A DNA stretch of 64,000 nucleotides from CAVPEV01 sp963703555 (lineage in GTDB: Bacteria; Actinomycetota; Actinomycetes; Actinomycetales; Cellulomonadaceae). Position 1 is the stretch's first letter. Every line of letters starts with the position of its first letter. Below are positions 1-8,383 of this stretch, piece by piece. A program made the position numbers and the translations under genes. Under the pieces are notes generated by a model. That model did no database searches, was not told the DNA's origin, and saw only the letters and a list, made by a program, of their open reading frames with translations. The stretch spans positions 1 to 64,000 of the forward strand of contig CAVPEV010000043.1 of the NCBI GenBank assembly GCA_963703555.1, given 5' to 3'.

Positions 1-3
1 GAA

Positions 4-33
4 AGGCCCCCGGTGCGTTACCGCCGGGGGGCC
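4..33. terminator. GC-rich stem-loop at the left edge
   Basis: A run of G and C around GGCCCCCGG pairs across a short TGCGTTA-containing loop with CCGGGGGGCC. On the minus strand the stem is followed by CCTTTC, so it could end transcription coming from the phage-like fragment to its right. It lies inside the segment that looks foreign to the rest of the window. Assignment as a terminator is inferred from shape alone. Confidence 0.4.
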
Positions 34-230
34 TCCCGCTCGTTGCTTCGCATTGCCTTTACCTACCAGCTTTCGCTGCGTCCGGGGCAGCTTGGCTACA
101 GAAGTCTCTCGCCAAGAAGACCATGGCCCAAGCGAGAATGTAGCTGCGAAGCGCGCGCTACCACCTGCCGAGTTACAGGTTGCTGCGTTAGCAGCGGGGA
201 AATGTCCTCCCGGGCAGGGCCAAAATTGAA

Positions 231-512
231 TCAGGCGAACTCGTTGGTGGCGGCAGATTCGTCGGCACCGAAGTCGCCGCCGTCGGCCACCGACCTTCGA
301 CCACGCCGAACTCGTCGCTGTCGGCCGGGCGCGCGGCACTGAACGATTCACCGTCCTTCGCGAACTGGACACCACGCAGCTGCGCGTTGATGCGCTTGCC
401 GAACTGGTTGTCCTGCGCCCGAACTCTATGGACGCATTGACGTAGCAGCCCGGGTAGATCGTGCCCGTGTTGCGCGGCAGCTGGTTCTTCTGGCCGTCCA
501 GCAGGACGGGCG
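231..512 (-). pseudogene. Fragment of a phage DUF2815-like (ssDNA-binding type) protein, frameshifted
   Basis: Reading the minus strand in pieces gives DGQKNQLPRNTGTIYPGCYV, then NASIE, then QDNQFGKRINAQLRGVQF and KDGESFSAARPADSDEF, then a stop at 231. This is the C-terminal pattern I know from DUF2815 proteins, which occur in tailed-phage replication modules and are annotated as ssDNA-binding. At least two frame changes are needed (near 420 and near 290), and the N-terminal half is missing where phosphoglycerate kinase-like sequence begins near 527. No phage genes surround it. It is most likely a contaminating or misassembled scrap and not a living gene. Identification is from memory of the family motif. 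Confidence 0.45.
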
Positions 513-526
513 GCGCGGTGGCCTGC

Positions 527-870
527 GAGTGGGCGCTGATGATCCTCGACATCGGTCCGCGCAGCGTCGAGCAGGTCGTCTCGGTGCTGGCGCGCGCCAA
601 GACGCTGGTGTGGAACGGCCCGCTCGGCGCCTTCGAGATGGAGCCGTTCGACAACGGCACCGTCGCAGTGGCCCGGAAGCGGCGGCGCTGACCGGCGCCG
701 GCAAGCTGCTGTCGGTGGCCGGCGGCGGCGACACCGTGGCGGCGCTCAAGCTCGCCGGCGTCGACGGACGAGCTTCACCTACGTCTCGACCGCCGGCGGC
801 GCCTTCCTGGAATGGCTGGAAGGCAAGCCCTTGCCGGGGGTCGAGGTGTTGCAGCAACAAGAAGTGATGA
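527..870 (+). pseudogene. 3' fragment of phosphoglycerate kinase (proteobacterial type), frameshifted
   Basis: One frame reads AKTLVWNGPLGAFEMEPFDN, the nucleotide-binding region of phosphoglycerate kinase. A second frame continues with GKLLSVAGGGDTVAALKLAG and a third with FTYVSTAGGAFLEWLEGKPL, the normal order of the family C-terminus, in which the GGGDT motif contacts ATP. Frame changes fall near 680 and 770. The N-terminal two thirds and the natural end are absent. The wording resembles proteobacterial Pgk more than actinobacterial Pgk, and there are no glycolytic neighbours. I read it as a low-quality or chimeric contig end. A decayed transferred gene is the alternative. Confidence 0.6.
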
Positions 871-996
871 ACGCACGACCTCGACGCGGCCGCCCGATGC
901 GACCGCGTCCTCGTCGTGGACCACGGGTCGGTGGTCGCGGACGGGCCCCCCGACCGGGCGCTCGAGGTGTACCGCGACCTCATGGCGGTTGGATGA
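871..996 (+). CDS. ECF-type ABC transporter ATPase (BioM/EcfA-like), C-terminal fragment
   Basis: The frame ending at 996 reads THDLDAAARCDRVLVVDHGS followed by VVADGPPDRALEVYRDL. This is the H-loop (switch histidine) and the D/G stretch at the C-terminus of an ABC ATPase of the energy-coupling-factor type. Walker A, signature and Walker B are missing because the upstream DNA switches to unrelated phosphoglycerate kinase sequence near 870. The stop overlaps the next start (ATGA), as expected for a bioMN or ecfAT pair. The substrate is inferred only from the partner's resemblance to BioN; a cobalt or other vitamin transporter is possible. Confidence 0.6.
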   Translation, partial: THDLDAAARCDRVLVVDHGSVVADGPPDRALEVYRDLMAVG

Positions 997-1649
997 CCCG
1001 GCCCGGTCGTCCGCTCGACGCCGGGCTGCCGGGAGCTCAGCAGCCCGGGACGAGCCCGCTGCACCGCGCCCCCCCGTCGGCCAAGCTCACCGGGTTGGCC
1101 CTTCTCGGCGCGCTGGTCCTCACCCCGACGGGGGCCGTCGGGGCCGTCACCCTGCTGGGGTTGGTGGTGGGGGCAGCCGCATCCGCGAAGTTGTCCGTGA
1201 CCGGGACGTTCCGCAGCCTGGCCGGGGTGGCCGGCACGGCCGTGCTGGCCGGTGCGTTCCAGGCCTGGACCCGCGGCGTGGGCCCTGCGATCGAGGCGGC
1301 CGCGGACCTGGTCACCCTCGTGCTCGCTGCCACCGTCGTCACCGCGACGACCCCGGTCGACCGCATGCTGGACACCATGACCGGCGCTCTGCGACCGCTG
1401 CGCCACCTCGGGGTGCGCCCCGACCGCGTCGGTCTGGCGGTGGCGCTGCTGCTGCGCGCCGTGCCGACCCTGCTGGGCACGGTCCGCGAGGTGCGCGCCG
1501 CGGCACGCGCCCGCGGCCTCGACCGCCACCCGCGAGCCTGGGTGGTGCCCGGTGCGCTGCGCGCCGTCGGACAGGCGCGCGCCACCGGGGAGGCACTGGC
1601 GGCCCGTGGGCTCGGCGACGACCAGGCTCCTGACGACCTCAGATGTTGA
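993..1649 (+). CDS. bioN: Energy-coupling factor transporter transmembrane protein (BioN/EcfT family)
   Basis: This 218-residue integral membrane protein is the T-component that links the substrate-binding S-component to the ATPases in ECF vitamin transporters. Hydrophobic segments run from about residue 30 to 130. Two coupling motifs typical of EcfT follow: AAARARGLDRH near 170 and EALAARGLGDD near 205. The ATG at 993 was chosen because it overlaps the ATPase stop (ATGA) and gives a family-like length. It ends convergently with sufT, overlapping it by 11 bases. No S-component (BioY) is visible; it could lie upstream of the damaged contig end. The symbol is tentative because EcfT proteins of different specificity look alike. 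Confidence 0.7.
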   Translation: MTRPGRPLDAGLPGAQQPGTSPLHRAPPSAKLTGLALLGALVLTPTGAVGAVTLLGLVVGAAASAKLSVTGTFRSLAGVAGTAVLAGAFQAWTRGVGPAIEAAADLVTLVLAATVVTATTPVDRMLDTMTGALRPLRHLGVRPDRVGLAVALLLRAVPTLLGTVREVRAAARARGLDRHPRAWVVPGALRAVGQARATGEALAARGLGDDQAPDDLRC

Positions 1650-1986
1650 AACCGATCGCCCGCATCTGCTGACGGCCGTCCTCGGTGATCCGCTCCGGGC
1701 CCCACGGCGGCATCCAGACCCAGTTGATCCGGAAGCCGTCGACGATGCCGTCGAGCACGGCGGCCGCCTGGTCCTCGATGATGTCGGTCAGCGGGCAGGC
1801 CGCCGAGGTCAGCGTCATGTCGATCACGGCACGGGTGCCCTGCTCGATGACGATGCCGTAGACCAGCCCCAGGTCGACGACGTTGATCCCCAGCTCGGGG
1901 TCGACGACGTCCCGCAGCGCCTCCTCGACGTCGGCTGCGGTGCCGGCCAGCACCTGCTGGTCCGTGGCGGCGACGTCCTCGGTCAT
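1639..1986 (-). CDS. sufT: SufT-like DUF59/MIP18 family iron-sulfur assembly protein
   Basis: A 115-residue protein of the DUF59 (MIP18, PaaD-like) family, which helps deliver or mature Fe-S clusters. The family core shows as VVDPELGINVVDLGLVYGI near residue 27, the conserved cysteine in SAACPLTD near 61-68, and the closing WGPERITEDGR. It is the last gene of the SUF operon, with its ATG overlapping the sufU stop (ATGA), so the pair is probably translationally coupled. Actinobacterial suf operons normally end with this gene. Its precise biochemical role is not settled. Confidence 0.88.
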   Translation of the reverse strand: MTEDVAATDQQVLAGTAADVEEALRDVVDPELGINVVDLGLVYGIVIEQGTRAVIDMTLTSAACPLTDIIEDQAAAVLDGIVDGFRINWVWMPPWGPERITEDGRQQMRAIGFNI

Positions 1987-2474
1987 GCGTCCTCCTTCTG
2001 GCCTGCCGGCTCGCGGCCGGCACGGATGAGCGCGTCGGTCAACGCCGCCCAGCCGAGCAGCGCGCACTTCACCCGGGCCGGGTACCGGGCGACCCCGGTG
2101 AACGCGGTGGCGTCGCCGAGCGCGTCCTCCGCGGCCTCGTCCAGACCCGCCCCCTGGGCCTGCATGAGGGCCCGGAACGATGCGGCCAGGCCGTCCACCG
2201 TGGCCAGGTCGGCCCCGTCGACCAAGTCGTGCAGCACCGACACGGAGGCCTGGGAGATGCTGCACCCCTGGCCCTCCCAGGTCACCTCGCGCAACCGGGT
2301 CCCCGACTCGTCCAGCGTGACCCGCATGGTCACCTCGTCCCCGCAGGTGGGGTTGACCTGGTGGGACTCTCCGACGTGCGGTCCGTCGGCCGTCACCAGG
2401 CCGCGCCCGTGCGGGAACCGCGCGTGGTCCATGATGACCTGCTGGTAGAGCTGTTCCATCGCGTTGGAGCTCAT
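1983..2474 (-). CDS. sufU: SufU, zinc-dependent sulfurtransferase of the SUF system
   Basis: This 163-residue cytosolic protein accepts sulfur from SufS in SUF systems that lack SufE. The zinc-site residues of the SufU family are in place: Cys and Asp in NPTCGDEV, Cys in GQGCSISQAS and Cys in RVKCALLGW. The GD following the first cysteine, and the family length, separate it from IscU. The ATG at 2474 overlaps the sufS stop and the gene's own stop overlaps sufT, giving a tightly coupled sufS-sufU-sufT end of the operon. SufU here is expected to work as a SufS partner, not as a scaffold. Confidence 0.93.
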   Translation of the reverse strand: MSSNAMEQLYQQVIMDHARFPHGRGLVTADGPHVGESHQVNPTCGDEVTMRVTLDESGTRLREVTWEGQGCSISQASVSVLHDLVDGADLATVDGLAASFRALMQAQGAGLDEAAEDALGDATAFTGVARYPARVKCALLGWAALTDALIRAGREPAGQKEDA

Positions 2475-3790
2475 GACCGTCCTCCCGGCACCGACGCCTG
2501 ACCGAAGAACGCCCGGACCCCCGCCAGTGCTTCCCGGAACGTCTCGATCTCGTCGGGTGTCGTGTACACGCAGGCGGAGGCGCGCGTCGTCGCAGCCACA
2601 CCGAACCGCCGGTGCAACGGCTGCGCGCAGTGGTGGCCCACCCGCACGGCGACGCCGGCATCGTCGAGCACCTGACCCACGTCGTGGGCGTGCACGCCGT
2701 CGACGACGAACGACACAGCAGCGATCCGGTCCACCGGGTCGGTCGGACCGATCACCCGGACACCGGGCACCGAGGCGACCGCGTCGAGCAGCAACCGGGT
2801 GATCTGCGCCTCGTGCGCCGCGACGGCCGGCATCCCGAGGTCGGCCAGGTAGCGGGCCGCGGCCCCCATGCCGACCGCCTGCGCAACCATCGGGGTACCC
2901 GCCTCGAACCGCTGGGGCGGCGGGGCGTAGGTGGTGTGCTCCATGGTGACGACCTCGATCATGGAGCCGCCGGTGAGGAACGGCGGCATCGCCTCGAGCA
3001 GCTCGCGGCGCCCGTACAGGGCCCCCACGCCGGTCGGACCGAGCATCTTGTGGCCAGAGAACGCCGCGAAGTCCACCCCGAGGGCCTTGAGGTCCACCGG
3101 CAGGTGCGGCACCGACTGGCAGACGTCGAGCACCGTCAGCGCGCCGACCTGCCGGGCGCGGTCGACGAACGCAGCGACGGGGGCCACGGCACCCGTGACG
3201 TTCGACACGTGCCCGAAGGCGAGCACGCGGGTGCGCTCGGTGACCACGTGGTCGAGGTCCTCCACGCGCAGCCGCCCGTCGTCGCCCACGCCGACCCAGC
3301 GCAACGTCGCCCCGGTCCGGGCGGCCAGCTCCTGCCACGGCACGAGGTTCGCGTGGTGCTCCGCCTCGGTGACGACGATCTCGTCGCCCGGGCCGAGAGC
3401 GAACCGGCGCGCGGCCTGGCCGCCCCGCCCCAGGCTGGCGTTGGACATCGCGTAGGCGACCAGGTTGAGCCCTGCCGTCGCGTTGGGCGTCCAGACCAGC
3501 TCGTCCGGCGCCACCCCGACGAAGGACGCGACCTCCGCCCGCGCTCCCTCGAAGGCGGCCGTGGCCTCCTCGGCCAGCTGGTGCGAGCCCCGGTGCACCG
3601 CGCCGTTGCGCTGCGTGTAGAACTCCACCTCGGCGTCGATCACCACCTGCGGCTTCTGGGAGGTCGCCGCCGAGTCCAGGTAGGTCAGCGGCGTGCCGTT
3701 GCGCAGCGTCCTGCGCAGCAACGGGAAGTCGGCCCGCACGGCGGCCAGCTCTCGGCGCCCCAGCACCGGGGGCTGCAGGGTGTCGGTCAT
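2471..3790 (-). CDS. sufS: SufS, group II cysteine desulfurase
   Basis: A PLP enzyme of 439 residues that takes sulfur from cysteine for Fe-S cluster assembly. Visible landmarks are the N-terminal YLDSAATSQKPQ, the PLP histidine region EAEHHANLVPW, the PLP lysine in FSGHKMLGPTGVGALYGRR and the active-site cysteine in RVGHHCAQPLH near the C-terminus. The start at 3790 gives MTDTLQPP and a normal length. It lies 7 bases after sufC and overlaps sufU, its sulfur acceptor, by ATGA. No frame defects are seen. Confidence 0.95.
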   Translation of the reverse strand: MTDTLQPPVLGRRELAAVRADFPLLRRTLRNGTPLTYLDSAATSQKPQVVIDAEVEFYTQRNGAVHRGSHQLAEEATAAFEGARAEVASFVGVAPDELVWTPNATAGLNLVAYAMSNASLGRGGQAARRFALGPGDEIVVTEAEHHANLVPWQELAARTGATLRWVGVGDDGRLRVEDLDHVVTERTRVLAFGHVSNVTGAVAPVAAFVDRARQVGALTVLDVCQSVPHLPVDLKALGVDFAAFSGHKMLGPTGVGALYGRRELLEAMPPFLTGGSMIEVVTMEHTTYAPPPQRFEAGTPMVAQAVGMGAAARYLADLGMPAVAAHEAQITRLLLDAVASVPGVRVIGPTDPVDRIAAVSFVVDGVHAHDVGQVLDDAGVAVRVGHHCAQPLHRRFGVAATTRASACVYTTPDEIETFREALAGVRAFFGQASVPGGRS

Positions 3791-3797
3791 GCGCACC

Positions 3798-4562
3798 TCA
3801 CGCCCACACGCCGGCGCCGAGGAACCGGTCGTAGCCCTCGTCCTCCAGCCGCTCGGCGAGCTCCGGGCCACCCTCCTCGACCACCCGGCCGTCGACGAAG
3901 ACGTGCACGAAGTCCGGTTCGATGTAGCGCAGGATCCGGGTGTAGTGCGTGATGAGCAGGATCCCCACGTCGGTCGTGTCCTTGGCCCGGTTGACACCCT
4001 CCGAGACGATGCGCAGCGCGTCGACGTCGAGCCCCGAGTCGGTCTCGTCGAGGATGGCGATGCGCGGCTTGAGCAGCTCCATCTGGAGGATCTCGTGCCG
4101 CTTCTTCTCCCCGCCGGAGAACCCCTCGTTCACCGACCGCTCGGCGAACGAGGGGTCCATCCGCAGCCGCTCCATCGCCGTGGCAACCTCCTTGACCCAG
4201 CTGCGCAGTGCCGGCGCCGCGCCGTCGATGGCCGTCTTCGAGGTGCGCAGGAAGTTCGAGACGCTCACCCCGGTGACCTCCACCGGGTACTGCATGGCCA
4301 GGAAGAGGCCCGCGCGGGCCCGCGCGTCGGCCTTCATGGCGAGCAGGTCCTGGCCGTCCAGGGTGGCCGACCCGCCGGTGATCTTGTACTTGGGGTGACC
4401 GGCCAGCGAGTAGGCGAGGGTGGACTTGCCGGAGCCGTTCGGACCCATGATCGCATGGGTCTCACCGCTGCTGACGGTCAGGTCGACCCCCCGCAGGATG
4501 GGCTTGGGACCCTCCTTGGTCTCGACGCTGACGTGCAGGTCGCGGATCTCGAGCGTGGACAT
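3798..4562 (-). CDS. sufC: SufC, ATPase of the SufBCD Fe-S scaffold
   Basis: A 254-residue ABC-type ATPase that drives cluster assembly on the SufB-SufD scaffold in the cytosol; it is not a transporter. The Walker A GPNGSGKST (near 40), the family-specific signature FSGGEKKRHEIL (near 145) and the Walker B IAILDETDSGLD are all present, followed by the H-loop in LLITHYTRIL. The signature with EKKRHEIL is diagnostic of SufC. Its ATG overlaps the stop of the Rieske gene. Confidence 0.96.
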   Translation of the reverse strand: MSTLEIRDLHVSVETKEGPKPILRGVDLTVSSGETHAIMGPNGSGKSTLAYSLAGHPKYKITGGSATLDGQDLLAMKADARARAGLFLAMQYPVEVTGVSVSNFLRTSKTAIDGAAPALRSWVKEVATAMERLRMDPSFAERSVNEGFSGGEKKRHEILQMELLKPRIAILDETDSGLDVDALRIVSEGVNRAKDTTDVGILLITHYTRILRYIEPDFVHVFVDGRVVEEGGPELAERLEDEGYDRFLGAGVWA

Positions 4563-4909
4563 CAGTTCTCCTCAGGGGTCACGGGGGTGTCGACGTCCAC
4601 GAGCACGCGCTCGCCGTCGACCGTCACGGGATAGACGGGCACCGGTCGGGTCGCCGGCAGGCCGATCGGTGCACCGGTGCGCAGGTCGAACCGCGACCCG
4701 TGCAGCCAGCACTCCACGGTGCAGCCGTCGACCTCGCCGTCGGACAGGGAGACGGCGCCGTGGGTGCACACGTCGCTGATGGCGTGCAGGCGACCGTCGG
4801 CGTCGCGGACCATGGCCACCTCGACCGGGCCGGAGCTCCCCTCCAGCTCGACGCGCAGCGTGCCGAGCGTCGGCACGTCGGCGTCCAGGCAGGCCAGCTG
4901 TGCACTCAT
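4562..4909 (-). CDS. Rieske 2Fe-2S (non-heme ferredoxin-like) protein of the suf operon
   Basis: A 115-residue soluble Rieske-fold protein. The cluster ligands are seen as CTHGAVSL (Cys-x-His) and CWLHGSRFD (Cys-x2-His), spaced as in bacterial Rieske ferredoxins of the NirD/BphF type. Actinobacterial suf operons often carry this gene between sufD and sufC. It may supply electrons during cluster assembly, but that function is inferred from position. Overlaps with sufD (ATGA) and sufC (ATGA) suggest coordinated expression. No membrane anchor is visible. Confidence 0.88.
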   Translation of the reverse strand: MSAQLACLDADVPTLGTLRVELEGSSGPVEVAMVRDADGRLHAISDVCTHGAVSLSDGEVDGCTVECWLHGSRFDLRTGAPIGLPATRPVPVYPVTVDGERVLVDVDTPVTPEEN

Positions 4910-6171
4910 GCGCGGGCGTCCGCCGCCGAGCCGTCGCCCGACGGCAGCTCAGTGGGCGCACCGGGCACGACGGACAGCTCGGCGTCCACCTCGCCGACCA
5001 GCCGGCCCTCGACCTCCGGCACGCCGATCTGGTGGATCAGCTCGGCGAAGAAGCCGTGCACGACCAGCCGACGGGCCTCCAGCTCGGGGATGCCGCGCGC
5101 CTGAAGGTAGAACAGCTGCTCGTCGTCGAACCGTCCGGTGGCGCTGGCGTGACCGGCGCCGGCGATGAGGCCGGTCTCGATCTCCAGGTTCGGCACCGAG
5201 TCGGCGCGGGCGCCGTCGCTGAGCACGAGGTTCCGGTTGAGCTCATAGGTGTCCGTGCCTTCGGCGTTCGCGCGGATCAGCACGTCGCCCACCCAGACGG
5301 TGTGCGCACCCTGACCCTGCAGGGCGCCCTTGTAGGCGACCCTGGACCGGCAGCCGGGCACGGCGTGGTCGATGAACAGCCGCTGCTCCAGGTGCTGCCC
5401 GGCGTCGGCGAAGTACACCCCGAGCATGTCGACGGAGGCGCCCTCGCCGGTGAACTCGACGTCCGGGGTGACCCGCACCACACCCCCGCCGAGCGAGACG
5501 ATGACGTGCTTGAGGGTCGCGTCCCGGCCCATCCGGACCCGGTGACTGGACAGGTGCACCGCGTCGTCGGACCAGTCCTGCACGGACACCAGGGTGAGGT
5601 GGGCGCCGTCCTCGACGATCACCTCGACGGTCTCGGTGAGGCTCGCCGAGCCCACGTGGTCGACGAGCACCGTCGCCTCGCTGGCCGGGCCCGCCTGCAC
5701 GAGCAGATGGCTCGCGGTCGGCCGGAGGTCGCCGGCCGCCGCCACCCCGTCGATGCGGACCGAGGTCAGGCCCGAGGCCACCGCCTGCGCAGGCACGCTC
5801 ACGACGGTGGCCCGGGGGAAGGAAGCCCAGGCCAGGGCTGCGGCCCGGTCACCGGGCCGGCCGGCGCGGCCCAGGCGGGGGTCGTCGCGCTCGACGATCT
5901 CCAACACGACCTCGGGCGCCTGCACGACCGTGGTGAGCACGCCGTGCCCGTCCGCGGGGCCGTCGAGCAGCGCACCGATCCGGTCCATCGGAGTGAACCG
6001 CCACTCCTCCTCGCGCCCGGTGGGCACCGGGAAGTCGGCCAGGTCGAACGAGGTGCGTCGCGCGGCGCGGGAGGTCTGCGGCACCGTCCCGACGCCGTGG
6101 CTGTGCGCCCCGTCCATCCGGGCCCGGCTGTGGTCGGTGGACAGGCCCTGCTGCGTGGTCTGCGTCGCCAT
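4906..6171 (-). CDS. sufD: SufD, Fe-S cluster scaffold subunit
   Basis: A 421-residue SufB/SufD-family protein expected to form the SufBC2D scaffold. The central beta-helix part reads LVVHGFFAELIHQIG near the C-terminus and YFADAGQHLEQRLFIDHAVP in the middle; the DDEQLFYLQARGIPE stretch is the closing family signature shared with SufB. It is shorter than SufB and lacks the long SufB N-terminus, which is why it is called SufD. The start at 6171 overlaps the sufB stop by a base (ATGA-type). Unlike its partner sufB, this gene is free of frameshifts. Confidence 0.94.
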   Translation of the reverse strand: MATQTTQQGLSTDHSRARMDGAHSHGVGTVPQTSRAARRTSFDLADFPVPTGREEEWRFTPMDRIGALLDGPADGHGVLTTVVQAPEVVLEIVERDDPRLGRAGRPGDRAAALAWASFPRATVVSVPAQAVASGLTSVRIDGVAAAGDLRPTASHLLVQAGPASEATVLVDHVGSASLTETVEVIVEDGAHLTLVSVQDWSDDAVHLSSHRVRMGRDATLKHVIVSLGGGVVRVTPDVEFTGEGASVDMLGVYFADAGQHLEQRLFIDHAVPGCRSRVAYKGALQGQGAHTVWVGDVLIRANAEGTDTYELNRNLVLSDGARADSVPNLEIETGLIAGAGHASATGRFDDEQLFYLQARGIPELEARRLVVHGFFAELIHQIGVPEVEGRLVGEVDAELSVVPGAPTELPSGDGSAADARA

Positions 6172-7605
6172 CAGCCGACGGCCCCTTCCATCTGCAGCTC
6201 GATGAGGCGGTTCAGCTCGAGGGCGTACTCCATCGGCAGCTCGCGGGCGATCGGCTCGACGAAGCCGCGCACGATCATGGCCATGGCCTCCTGCTCGGGC
6301 ATGCCGCGGGACATCAGGTAGAACAGCTGGTCCTCGCTCACCCGGGACACCGTCGCCTCGTGGCCCATCGTCACCTCGTCCTCACGGACGTCGACGTACG
6401 GATAGGTGTCCGACCGGGAGATCTGGTCGACCAGCAACGCGTCGCACAGCACGTTCGACCGCGAGTTCGACGCCCCCTCCAGCACCTGGACCAGGCCCCG
6501 GTAGGAGGTCCGTCCGCCGCCGCGGGAGATCGACTTCGACACGATGGAGCTGGACGTGTTCGGGGCGACGTGCACCATCTTCGAGCCGGTGTCCTGGTGC
6601 TGGCCCTCGCCGGCGAACGCGATCGACAGCGTCTCGCCCGCGGGCGTGCTCGCCCATGAGGTAGACGGCCGGGTACTTCATCGTCACCTTGGAGCCGATG
6701 TTGCCGTCGATCCACTCCATGGTGCCGCCCTCGGCGACGGTCGCCCGCTTGGTGACGAGGTTGTACACGTTGTTCGACCAGTTCTGGATCGTCGTGTACC
6801 GGACGCGCGCGTTCTTCTTGACGATGATCTCGACCACGGCGGAGTGCAGCGAGTCGCGCTGTAGATCGGTGCCGTGCAGCCCTCGACGTAGTGCACGGAG
6901 GAGCCCTCGTCGGCGATGATCAGCGTCCGCTCGAACTGGCCCATGTTCTCGGTGTTGATCCGGAAGTAGGCCTGCAGCGGGATGTCGACGTGGACCCCCG
7001 GCGGCACGTAGACGAACGACCCGCCCGACCACACGGCGGTGTTGAGCGAGGCGAACTTGTTGTCCCCCGGCGGGATCACCGAGCCGAAGTACTGCTCGAA
7101 GATCTCCGGGTGCTCGCGCAGCCCGGAGTCGGTGTCGAGGAAGACGACGCCCTGGTCGGCGAGGCTCCTGCTGGATCTGGTGGTAGACGACCTCGGACTC
7201 GTACTGCGCGGTGACCCCGGCGACGAGGCGCTGCTTCTCCGCCTCGGGGATGCCGAGCCGGTCGTACGTCGTTCTGATGTCCTCGGGCAGCTCCTCCCAG
7301 GACGAGGCCTGCTTCTCCGTGGACCGGACGAAGTACTTGATCGAGTCGAAGTTGATACCGGTGAGGTCCGCACCCCACCACGGCAGCGGCTTCTTCTCGA
7401 ACAGTCGCAGGGCCTTGAGCCGTGTGCGCAGCATCCACTCCGGCTCGCTCTTCAGCGCGGAGATCTCCCGAACGACCTCCTCGGACAGCCCGCGCCGGGC
7501 CGTGGCGCCGGCCGCGTCCTTGTCGTGCCAGCCGTACGAGTAGGTCCCGATCGAGGCGATCGCCTCGTCCTGGCTGAGCGGTGTGACCTCGCTGGGAGCC
7601 GTCAT
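6171..7605 (-). pseudogene. sufB: SufB, Fe-S scaffold subunit, with three single-base frameshifts
   Basis: Across three frames the full SufB sequence can be read in order, from MTAPSEVTPLSQDEAIASIG to the end LNRLIELQMEGAVG. An extra base near 7165 breaks the reading after YHQIQQE. A missing base near 6857 restores the first frame after GCTAPIYS. An extra base near 6640 breaks it again after MGEHARG. With these corrected the protein is about 477 residues, the normal size, and every family motif is present, including GGSFVYVPPGVHVDIPLQAY and the cysteine in YVEGCTAPIYS. SufB is normally essential when SUF is the only Fe-S system, and the neighbours are intact. Sequencing errors are therefore likelier than real decay. 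Confidence 0.85.
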
Positions 7606-7606
7606 C

Positions 7607-8350
7607 TCATCGTCCTTCCACGGGGGTGGGGTTCAGGGGGACGTTCGTGGTGCAGACCCGGCCACCGCCGGCCAGGGTTGCCAGGCGTTGGACGTGCACA
7701 CCGAGCAGGCGGGAGAAGGCTGCGGTCTCGGCCTCGCAGAGCTGGGGGAACGCGGCCGCGACCTGCTGGACCGGACAGTGGCCCTGGCAGATCTGCACGG
7801 CCGACGTGCCGGGCACCGGACGTGCGGAGGCGGCGTAGCCGTCCGCTGCGAGCGCGGCGGCCAACGCCTGGACGCGGTCCGTCGTGCCCGGCCCGGAGCG
7901 CGCCACCCGGGCCGCGTACCGGTGCTCGAGGTCACCCGCGTGCTGCCGGGCGAAGCCCTCGACCGCGGCGGTACCGGCCACCCCGGACAGGTAGCGCAAC
8001 GCCTCGGTGGCGAGCTCGGCGTACCGGTGGGAGAGCACCGCCTGGCCCTGCGGCCTGACCACGTACCGACGCGCCGGCCGGCCGCGGTGCGCGGTGGCGA
8101 GCCTCGCCGGGGGGGTGTGCACGGCGATCTGCCCGTCGGCCTCCAGCCGCGCGACGTGCCGGCGGACGGCGGCCGCCGTCAGGTCCAGCCGCACCGCCAG
8201 CTCGGCGACCGCGACCGGTCCGCTGCTCGCGACGAGCTCGAGCACCCGCCGGCGGGTGCTCGCGTCGACATCGGTGCCCGCGTCGACATCGGTGCCCGCG
8301 TCGACGCCGACCCGGCCAGGACGGGGAGCACCCGTGCTGGTCCAGTCCAT
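7607..8350 (-). CDS. sufR: SufR, Fe-S dependent transcriptional regulator of the suf operon
   Basis: A 247-residue winged-helix repressor. Residues about 25-95 form the DNA-binding part (RRRVLELVASSGPVAVAELA, then AAAVRRHVARLEADG). The C-terminal half carries cysteines in ICQGHCPV, PQLC and GRVC, spaced 4, 13 and 28 residues apart. As I recall, Mycobacterium tuberculosis SufR has its cluster cysteines (Cys175, Cys179, Cys220) at the same spacing. The ATG at 8350 was chosen because AGGAGG sits 5 bases before it; an upstream GTG overlaps that site. An 18-base repeat duplicates a GTDVDA unit near the N-terminus. sufB starts two bases after the stop. Likely autoregulated through the palindrome at 8384. 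Confidence 0.9.
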   Translation of the reverse strand: MDWTSTGAPRPGRVGVDAGTDVDAGTDVDASTRRRVLELVASSGPVAVAELAVRLDLTAAAVRRHVARLEADGQIAVHTPPARLATAHRGRPARRYVVRPQGQAVLSHRYAELATEALRYLSGVAGTAAVEGFARQHAGDLEHRYAARVARSGPGTTDRVQALAAALAADGYAASARPVPGTSAVQICQGHCPVQQVAAAFPQLCEAETAAFSRLLGVHVQRLATLAGGGRVCTTNVPLNPTPVEGR

Positions 8351-8383
8351 GCGCACCTCCTCGGGACGTCACCGTGTATTTCA

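Noticed and set aside
426..3338. Long Arg/Ala/Gly-rich open frames opposite sufU, sufT and bioN
   Set aside because: They are antisense or shifted shadows of real genes in GC-rich DNA; they have no motifs and the true frames carry family signatures.
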